Shown here: positions 6,139-10,624 of the stretch, piece by piece
Position numbering within the stretch: position 1 is the stretch's first letter
Layout of the letters: each line of letters opens with the position of its first letter
Source of the DNA: CALMSM01 sp964534095
GTDB lineage: Bacteria; Patescibacteriota; Saccharimonadia; Saccharimonadales; CALMSM01
Reading direction: 5' to 3'
Assembly: GCA_964534095.1 (NCBI GenBank)
Contig: CAZHPF010000028.1
Location: forward strand, 1-10,624
Length of the DNA: 10,624 nt
Program-made: the position numbers and the translations under genes
Notes under the pieces: model-generated
The model's input: only the letters and a program-made list of their open reading frames with translations
The model's database searches: none
Told to the model about the DNA's origin: nothing

Positions 6139-7666
6139 TGATCGGAATGATATCTGCTGCGTATTTTTCGGCCTTGTTCGAACCAAACCCTTTTATACCG
6201 AGTAGCGCCGCTGAACTGGCTGGCCGCTTGATGGCAATTTCCTGGAGCACACTATCATGCGCCACAATGTAGGCTGGTACACTATCGGTCTGAGCGCGGC
6301 TAAGTCGCCATTGTTTTAAGGCGCCGAGCAGTTCTGTATCTACTGCGCTGTCTGCCGCAACTTCGGCCTCAGAGGGTGGTATAAAATCAGGCGCTTGCTC
6401 TGCTAAATGACGCGAAGCATATCTTAGCTCTTGGTCGAATGAGTAAATTTGCGGATGTAGCTTCAGCGCCATGGCGTTAATGCCCGACAAATACAGTCCG
6501 TCCAGAGACCGTACGCGCGACAATGCCACGTAGCCCATACCAGGCGTAAACGAACGGCTCAGGTCTACGATAGCCGCGTCCAAACTCATACCTTGGCTTT
6601 TGTGTATCGTAATCGCCCACGCCAAACGAAGCGGGAGTTGTGAGACTTCTGCGCGCGTGCGACCATCTTCTTCTAATTTCCAGCTATGAGGTTCTACCGT
6701 AATAGTTTTGCCGGTCTGTAGTGTTACCACTGGCTCATCATCTTTAAAGCCGGTCACCGTGCCCCGGGTGCCGTTTGCAAATTTGCCGGCCGGATTGTTA
6801 GCCACAAACATAACCTCTGCGCCAACTTTGAGCTCTAGGACTTCAGGTGCCAATACGCCGCGCGTAAGTTGCTCTACCTTGGCAGTAGAGCCGGTCGTGT
6901 CCATAACATATTCATAGGTATCTGCATTCAGGGCGTGCAAATGTTTCTGGTTCACCTGGTCGATGTCTACATTGTGAGCATATAAGCGGGTAATCTTTTT
7001 GTCGTCGGCGGGTTTTGTACCGAGTCGTTTATTGATAATTTCTTGGTGCAACTCTTCGAGCTCCCCAGAACGCATAGTCTCCAGAAGTGTTAACAATCCA
7101 TCGCCCGTCTGACGATGCTGCTCACTGATATAGCACACTTGCACATTGAGCTCTTGCCACGCTTCAGACAAATGTACAAAATCTATATCCAAACTCCCAC
7201 GGCTAACGGGTGGCAGCTGAAATAAATCACCGACCAATATAACTTGCAGGCCGCCAAACGGAGCTTCGGATTTACGCAATAGCTTACACACTTGGTTAAT
7301 CATATTCAGTCGTGCGCCGTGCAACATCGATACTTCGTCTATCACTAAAATATCGGTGGCGTTATACCGTTTTACCAGTTTAGCGTTGCCAGCCAATTGG
7401 TGTAAGTCGCGCTGCTCCAGCGCATCCCGAATGCCTAAGCCCGACCAGCTATGTATGGTTGTGCCGCCAATGTGCGTCGCGGCGATGCCGGTACTGGCAG
7501 TGATAGCGACTGTTTTGTGCTGCTGCGAAGCATATCCAACGAATTGGTTCAGTACATAGGTTTTACCGGCGCCTGGTGAACCAGTCAAAAATACATTGGC
7601 GCCGCTCATCATAATATGTAGTGCTTGTGCTTGTCTCATTGGGTCTTTCATTGTAGGCCAAGCCAT
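6119..7666 (-). CDS. Pif1-like SF1B DNA helicase with C-terminal HRDC-like domain
   Basis: A 515-residue ATP-dependent 5'-3' DNA helicase of the Pif1/RecD-like group, expected to unwind forks, R-loops or G-quadruplexes in the cytosol. Motifs in order: Walker A GSPGAGKT (29-36, K35), motif Ia ITASTGIAA (55-63), Walker B LVIDEVSML (107-115, D110/E111), motif III GDLFQLPPV (146-154), EQHR with R185, motif V HKSQGMSLD (355-363) and motif VI VALSRVR (380-386). Residues about 445-515 look like a helical HRDC domain (LLGIKGFGSNKAEKYA), a DNA-binding module usual in RecQ and RNase D. The start at 7666 has no Shine-Dalgarno sequence; an alternative ATG is five codons in. It follows the MutY-like gene by 41 bases on the same strand, so they may be co-transcribed. 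Helicase identity is firm; the specific substrate is inference. Confidence 0.93.
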   Translation of the reverse strand: MAWPTMKDPMRQAQALHIMMSGANVFLTGSPGAGKTYVLNQFVGYASQQHKTVAITASTGIAATHIGGTTIHSWSGLGIRDALEQRDLHQLAGNAKLVKRYNATDILVIDEVSMLHGARLNMINQVCKLLRKSEAPFGGLQVILVGDLFQLPPVSRGSLDIDFVHLSEAWQELNVQVCYISEQHRQTGDGLLTLLETMRSGELEELHQEIINKRLGTKPADDKKITRLYAHNVDIDQVNQKHLHALNADTYEYVMDTTGSTAKVEQLTRGVLAPEVLELKVGAEVMFVANNPAGKFANGTRGTVTGFKDDEPVVTLQTGKTITVEPHSWKLEEDGRTRAEVSQLPLRLAWAITIHKSQGMSLDAAIVDLSRSFTPGMGYVALSRVRSLDGLYLSGINAMALKLHPQIYSFDQELRYASRHLAEQAPDFIPPSEAEVAADSAVDTELLGALKQWRLSRAQTDSVPAYIVAHDSVLQEIAIKRPASSAALLGIKGFGSNKAEKYAADIIPIIVRHSA

Positions 7667-7690
7667 AGTAAATAGCGATCAAACTACTAT

Positions 7691-7707
7691 GTAATTAATA
7701 CAATTAC
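7691..7707. repeat. Short AT-rich inverted repeat between glycosylase and helicase genes
   Basis: GTAATT-AATAC-AATTAC has perfect 6-base arms around a 5-base loop, just after the glycosylase stop codon. There is no T-run after it, so it is not a convincing terminator. It could be an operator for the helicase gene, or a chance AT-rich palindrome. Confidence 0.25.
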
Positions 7708-8508
7708 TCAGCTCGGCAGCTGTATTTTGTTTTGCCTACGTTCAATTAAACCGTCTGATGAAAGTGAGTCAAGCGCCGTTTCAAAGCGCCGGTCTGCTTT
7801 GACGATTTTCCGTAGCTTTACTTCGGCCAGCCCGCCTTGGGCTAGGGCGCGCAGGATGCGGCCGCGCATTTCGCGCTGGCTACCGGCAAGAACGGATTGT
7901 TTTTTATAATGTTTGCTGCTTTGTACCCTACCGAGCTTTTGGGTTTTTAACCACGCCCCGTAATCCATCAGTGCCCAGTACCACTCACGCGGTTGGGTCA
8001 TATCAAGTGTTAGTGCGACTTTGTCGCGTATTTCTTTGTCTGCGACATCGTTGCGATTTAGAAAAAAGTGATGTAAAAACACTGTCCGGATATTCGTTTC
8101 GACGAACACTACCGGCTGATTATACGCATATACCAACATCGCACCCGCCGTATTCTGGCCGACGCCCGGCAGTCCCAAAAGGACTTCTTTGGTCGTCGGA
8201 AACGTTCCTCCAAAATCAGCTACGATCATACGGGCTGCCTGCCACAAAAATTTAGCCCGACGATTGTACCCTAGCCCGCTCCAGACCTGTAGTACTTCTC
8301 CGAGTGAAGCAGCAGCAAGCTGTTCGACGGTCGGGAAACGGTCTATAAACGCAGCGAACTTAACTTCTACGCGCGACACCTGGGTTTGCTGCAACATAAC
8401 TTCTGACACCAACACATAATACGGCCGCGTATCCCGCCGCCACGCCATATCCCGATACAACTCCTTGCCTTTTTGCTTTACAAGTTTCTGAAAGATCTGC
8501 CTATCCAC
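7708..8508 (-). CDS. mutY: MutY-like A/G-specific adenine glycosylase lacking the FeS cluster
   Basis: A 266-residue HhH-GPD base-excision glycosylase, expected to remove adenine mispaired with 8-oxoG or G. Family marks: WR at 23-24, SEVMLQQTQV (35-44) with the MutY catalytic Glu at E36, GLGYNRRA (78-85) and the helix-hairpin-helix LPGVGQNTAGAML (113-125). Departures: the position of the catalytic Asp (D138 of E. coli MutY) holds E137 in VFVETNIRTV, with equal spacing from LPGVG. The Cys ligands of the 4Fe-4S cluster are absent; after MDYGAWLKTQ comes a Lys/Ser/His-rich SSKHYKKQS segment with no Cys. The Nudix-like 8-oxoG reader domain is replaced by about 55 residues resembling a small winged helix. 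FeS-less MutY proteins are known in some anaerobes and fermenters. The start is GTG at 8508, without a Shine-Dalgarno, 10 bases after the dehydrogenase-like stop, so probably co-transcribed. Confidence 0.88.
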   Translation of the reverse strand: MDRQIFQKLVKQKGKELYRDMAWRRDTRPYYVLVSEVMLQQTQVSRVEVKFAAFIDRFPTVEQLAAASLGEVLQVWSGLGYNRRAKFLWQAARMIVADFGGTFPTTKEVLLGLPGVGQNTAGAMLVYAYNQPVVFVETNIRTVFLHHFFLNRNDVADKEIRDKVALTLDMTQPREWYWALMDYGAWLKTQKLGRVQSSKHYKKQSVLAGSQREMRGRILRALAQGGLAEVKLRKIVKADRRFETALDSLSSDGLIERRQNKIQLPS

Positions 8509-8518
8509 ACGCGCTTGC

Positions 8519-9462
8519 TTAGTTCACTTTATTGGAGGGGCTGCCTGCAAGCGCTGCCTTAATATTAGATATAAATAGCTCTTGCTTAACAATTCTTGCT
8601 TCGTCAGTCACAAAGGCTATGGGTGGATAAAATACACAGTTTTTGAAGGTGCCTAGTTTTTGTACTTCTTCTTTAGTCATTTCGTCAGGATGATCCGATA
8701 TAAATGTAATGTCGCCCTTTGAAAGCCGATCGGCAAGCGCATCAGTATCAATAACGGCGGGTGGCACCGTACTAATCACTATGCTAGCCCCCCCCCCCCG
8801 TGGATTTTAGATAGGTTAGTAGCGTTTAAAAGTCCTACGGTCTCTGGAGTTTCGGCCACATTTACTGAAATATAGTCAGAGACAGACAGTAATTCGTCTA
8901 GCTCTCTATACTGAAAAGGTACGTCTTTTTCCTCACGAGACCAATAGCTTACTTTTGCTCCAAAGCCTGCGGCAAGTTCTGCAACTCGCTTACCGATATT
9001 GCCGAGTCCAATAACCCCAAAGTTACTATTTTTTAACTCTTTGGCTTTTATGCCAGCAAAGTCGTAGTTACCTTGACGTGCGCGGTGCAAACCTTCTTCT
9101 ATACTACGAATCTGAAATAAGATTGCCGCAAGCGTAAACTCAGCTACTGCTTCGGTGCTATAACCGGCAAGATTGCATACGGGAATCCCTTTCGAGGCCG
9201 CATAAGCAATATTAATTGTTCCATATGCAGTAGCTAGAGCTCCGATATATTTCAGACCAGGAGCAGCATCTATTACATCTTGTTGAACATCAATCTGAAA
9301 CCCAAGCAGTAAACAATCACAGTCTGCAAGCTGCCGAAAAAGCTCTGGGTCGTTTCTATCGAGATGAACTCGCGAATCAACCAATTTGTCTAACTCTCCC
9401 CAATACTTTTCGTCCAAATCACTTTCGGCTATCTCAATAAGAACCGCTTTTTTATATGTCAT
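8519..9462 (-). pseudogene. D-2-hydroxyacid-dehydrogenase-like gene, frame broken at a G12 tract (pseudogene or phase-variable)
   Basis: An NAD-binding protein of the D-2-hydroxyacid dehydrogenase fold, split in two frames. The first part (9462-8779, 227 aa) has the catalytic-domain start, GYSTEAVAEFTLAAIL (100-115) and the Rossmann motif GLGNIG (152-157) with SREEKD after it. It then reads through GGGG encoded by the G12 run and stops two codons later. The second part (8779-8519) continues the family's C-terminal half: STVPPAVIDTDALADRLSKG, SDHPDEMTKEEV, YPPIAFVTDEA. A tract of 10 or 13 G would join them into about 313-314 residues, a normal family length. The usual catalytic Arg (NTARG motif) aligns with Pro in STVPP, and the catalytic His (TPHIA) aligns with Pro in YPPIA, so ordinary dehydrogenase chemistry is doubtful even when in frame. 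ATG at 9462 has AAAGGAG seven bases upstream. The glycosylase gene starts 10 bases downstream. Confidence 0.8.
8788..8799. repeat. Homopolymer tract of 12 G on the coding strand
   Basis: Twelve uninterrupted C on the plus strand (12 G on the minus coding strand) lie between CAC and CTA codons of the dehydrogenase-like gene. The downstream half is in the -1 frame relative to the upstream half; adding one G or losing two restores a continuous frame. It is the only homopolymer of this length in the window. Tracts like this are prone to slipped-strand mispairing, RNA polymerase slippage and sequencing error. Confidence 0.95.
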
Positions 9463-9506
9463 TACTGGTCTCCTTTAAATTTGCGCATTACTCGTTATTT
9501 TCATAC

Positions 9507-9734
9507 CTATTTACTGGTTTTAGAGGCGATCCATGTCATGACTACGCCGGTGCAGATGAATTGTGGGAATGCTGTATAGACGGCTTGCTTGGCCGTGGCA
9601 TCGTTGCGTGCCAGGTCTACTATGACGAACACTAGGTAGGCCACAAACGGCACATACGTCAGCCAGCCTTGCCAGGTGTTTGGCAGGTAGCTACCCCTTA
9701 CTTTGATAAACCACGATTGGCTCTTTTTGCTCAT
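9507..9734 (-). CDS. Small two-TM membrane protein of unknown function
   Basis: A 75-residue protein with a basic, aromatic N-terminus (KSQSWFIKVRGSYLPNTWQG) and two predicted TM helices, about residues 24-42 (WLTYVPFVAYLVFVIVDLA) and 52-71 (VYTAFPQFICTGVVMTWIAS). The P-x-TWQGW motif just before the first helix resembles a pattern I recall from other small bacterial membrane proteins of unknown function; I cannot name the family. The ATG at 9734 has no Shine-Dalgarno, but an extended -10 box ends six bases upstream, suggesting a leaderless mRNA. It lies 44 bases before the dehydrogenase-like gene on the same strand and 67 bases after the SGNH hydrolase gene. Function is not predicted. Confidence 0.75.
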   Translation of the reverse strand: MSKKSQSWFIKVRGSYLPNTWQGWLTYVPFVAYLVFVIVDLARNDATAKQAVYTAFPQFICTGVVMTWIASKTSK

Positions 9735-9740
9735 GGTGCC

Positions 9741-9749
9741 AGTATAGCA
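9741..9749 (-). promoter_or_regulatory. Extended -10 promoter of the small two-TM gene
   Basis: On the minus strand TG-C-TATACT (TG at 9749-9748, hexamer 9746-9741). The expected start, seven bases downstream, is 9734, exactly the A of the ATG. Together with the absent Shine-Dalgarno this predicts a leaderless transcript. The -35 position (about 9769-9764) overlaps the edge of a 26-bp palindrome. Confidence 0.5.
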
Positions 9750-9753
9750 TGTT

Positions 9754-9766
9754 GCTGAATCTCAGC
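9754..9766. repeat. 13-base inverted repeat upstream of the -10 box
   Basis: GCTGA-ATC-TCAGC has perfect 5-base arms around a 3-base loop. It sits in the spacer between the -10 and the -35 position of the small two-TM gene promoter, so a protein bound here could control it. Part of it (CTCAGC) recurs on the other side of the adjacent palindrome. Confidence 0.4.
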
Positions 9767-9767
9767 T

Positions 9768-9793
9768 TTAAATCAGAGTTAACTCTGATTTAA
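9768..9793. repeat. Perfect 26-bp palindrome between SGNH and small two-TM genes (operator or terminator)
   Basis: The half-site TTAAATCAGAGTT is followed immediately by its reverse complement, centred at 9780/9781. A 9-base direct repeat CTCAGCTTT flanks it on both sides (9761-9769 and 9794-9802). It begins nine bases after the SGNH stop codon, so it could form a hairpin ending that transcript, but no T-run follows on the minus strand and the stem is AT-rich. It also touches the -35 position of the next gene, which fits a dimeric repressor operator. The sequence is certain, the role is not. Confidence 0.7.
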
Positions 9794-9801
9794 CTCAGCT
9801 T

Positions 9802-10497
9802 TTACTTGTTCATTTGCAGCCAGAACGCATCGGCCCAGTTTTTGTAACTACGGTTGTTTGGGTGAAACAAGTCAGGCGCAAAACCAAAGATGCTTTGATG
9901 CTCCGTCGTTTGTTTTTGTAAATCAACAAATACCATGCGGCCGTTTTTATTAACCTCTTCTTGGGCAACTGCACTTGCGGCTTTGGCGGCTTTAGTGCTA
10001 GATGGCCGGCTATTGAATAGCGGCAAATTGGCAACGTACGTACCGGCCGGAAGCGTGGCTAAGACTTGTCTGAACTCGTCACGAAACAGCGCTTCGTCGT
10101 ACGTCTTGGCATCGTTAGCACCGATTTCGATTGTTACAAAGTCGGGTGTGTAGTTTGTGATCTGAGGAGCCTGCTCTCGTAAGTAATCGGATAGTTTAGC
10201 CCCTGTTACGCTCAAGTTTATTACCCTCACCTTTTTGCCGGTTTTGGCCTCTAACCGTTTAGCGATTAACCCTACATAACCGCGCCCAGGACTGCTGGCG
10301 CCGATACCTTGTGCTGCTGAATCACCTAACGCCATGTAGGTAATATCGCCTGTTTCCTGGGCTTTTTGCATCCAGAATTTTTTGTATTGGCCAACGCTCA
10401 GATAGAGCCACAGTAGTGCGCAAACTTCTACCAAGGCAAGCACTCCGATAACAATTAAAGCCATCCGAACACCTTTCTTCTTGAATAATTTTTTCAT
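9802..10497 (-). CDS. Membrane-anchored SGNH/GDSL-family hydrolase
   Basis: A 231-residue SGNH hydrolase. Blocks: I, MALGDSAAQGIG (55-66) with nucleophile S60; II, SVTGAKLSD (96-104) with G99; III, IEIGAND (123-129) with N128; V, DLFHPNNRSY (209-218) with D209 and H212. All four catalytic-type residues are present, so it should be an active esterase or acylhydrolase. An N-terminal Lys-rich stretch (MKKLFKKKGVR) and a hydrophobic segment (about 13-34, ALIVIGVLALVEVCALLWLYL) form an uncleaved signal anchor, placing the enzyme outside the membrane. Likely substrates are acyl or acetyl groups on lipids, peptidoglycan or surface glycans; none can be singled out. ATG at 10497 has AAGGG only 3 bases upstream; an internal ATG (residue 12) has AAAGG seven bases before it, but starting there would lose the positive N-region of the anchor. 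Confidence 0.9.
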   Translation of the reverse strand: MKKLFKKKGVRMALIVIGVLALVEVCALLWLYLSVGQYKKFWMQKAQETGDITYMALGDSAAQGIGASSPGRGYVGLIAKRLEAKTGKKVRVINLSVTGAKLSDYLREQAPQITNYTPDFVTIEIGANDAKTYDEALFRDEFRQVLATLPAGTYVANLPLFNSRPSSTKAAKAASAVAQEEVNKNGRMVFVDLQKQTTEHQSIFGFAPDLFHPNNRSYKNWADAFWLQMNK

Positions 10498-10557
10498 CTG
10501 CCCTTAGCTTACGACTCAACCCAACATATGTCACGTCAGCTAATGAGAGTCTTACAC

Positions 10558-10623
10558 TTAATCGGGTTGTACGGGATGTAGCAGTTGATTTTTGTCCTTG
10601 TTTTCAATAAATCCCATCACGGT
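10558..10623 (-). CDS. Possible 3' end of an upstream gene (partial)
   Basis: The minus strand is open from the window edge to a TAA at 10560-10558, with the tail VMGFIENKDKNQLLHPVQPD. It lies in the same direction as the SGNH gene, 60 bases before its ATG, where a preceding gene would be expected. Twenty-one codons without a stop is easily chance, and no family is recognisable. The rest of the 127-base region upstream of the SGNH gene shows no other gene and no convincing promoter. Confidence 0.3.
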   Translation of the reverse strand, partial: TVMGFIENKDKNQLLHPVQPD

Positions 10624-10624
10624 T

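Noticed and set aside
8777..8781. Treating the second half of the dehydrogenase-like gene (GTG at 8779) as an independent small gene
   Set aside because: It begins in mid-domain with family C-terminal sequence, its frame reads through upstream codons (ASIV) toward the G tract, and no ribosome binding site suits it.
8788..8799. Old decayed pseudogene as the only reading of the split dehydrogenase-like gene
   Set aside because: The two frames hold no other stop or frameshift and keep good start signals, so decay alone is a poor fit; slippage or sequence error remain open.
1..10624. CRISPR array, tRNA, rRNA, insertion sequence, toxin-antitoxin or defence cassette
   Set aside because: No regularly spaced repeats, cloverleaf-like segments, transposase motifs or known defence domains were seen; the MazG-like protein is a nucleotide hydrolase, not part of a MazEF pair here.

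Overview
The window reads like chromosomal DNA of a small-genome bacterium, most plausibly a Candidate Phyla Radiation member such as Candidatus Saccharibacteria. This assignment is an inference from gene content and style: a MutY-like glycosylase without an iron-sulfur cluster, a Pif1-type helicase with a C-terminal HRDC-like tail, large signal-anchored proteins with Ig-like and propeller domains, very tight spacing and near-even base composition. TGA ends several genes (the MazG-like, Nudix, YrdC and MutY-like genes), so the UGA-to-glycine code of Gracilibacteria/SR1 is excluded. No rRNA, tRNA, CRISPR, insertion sequence or phage gene is visible, and no gene-free stretch exceeds about 130 bases.

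Left end (1-1435, minus strand): a compact operon runs leftwards as a YrdC/Sua5-family protein, a MazG-like nucleotide pyrophosphohydrolase, a Nudix hydrolase and the first codons of a fourth gene. Every junction is a 4-base stop/start overlap (ATGA, GTGA, ATGA), so the genes are probably translationally coupled. The theme is tRNA modification plus nucleotide sanitation. A divergent mscS-type channel gene (plus strand, about 1476-2366) starts 40 bases away. The two promoters seem to share one AT-rich hexamer, and the channel mRNA may be leaderless.

Middle (2374-7666, minus strand): two tandem paralogous membrane-anchored proteins, each with a cytosolic N-tail, one TM helix, two Ig-like carboxypeptidase-regulatory/PEGA-type domains and a probable beta-propeller. 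Upstream of them is a Pif1-like helicase. A good sigma70-type promoter (TTGTCC-17-TATAAT) lies between the helicase and the first anchored protein.

Right part (7708-10624, minus strand): a divergent MutY-like glycosylase; a D-2-hydroxyacid-dehydrogenase-like gene split by a run of 12 G (coding strand); a 75-residue two-TM protein; and a membrane-anchored SGNH hydrolase. The G12 tract is the most striking feature: 10 or 13 G would restore a full-length reading frame, so it may be a phase-variable switch, a transcriptional slippage site or a homopolymer sequencing error. A perfect 26-bp palindrome and a smaller inverted repeat sit in the 67-base gap upstream of the two-TM gene, which also looks leaderless.

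I did not find a clear multi-gene novel system. The best leads are the G-tract gene, the FeS-less MutY-like enzyme with Glu in place of the catalytic Asp, the paired anchored propeller proteins, and the overlapping-stop/start sanitation operon.
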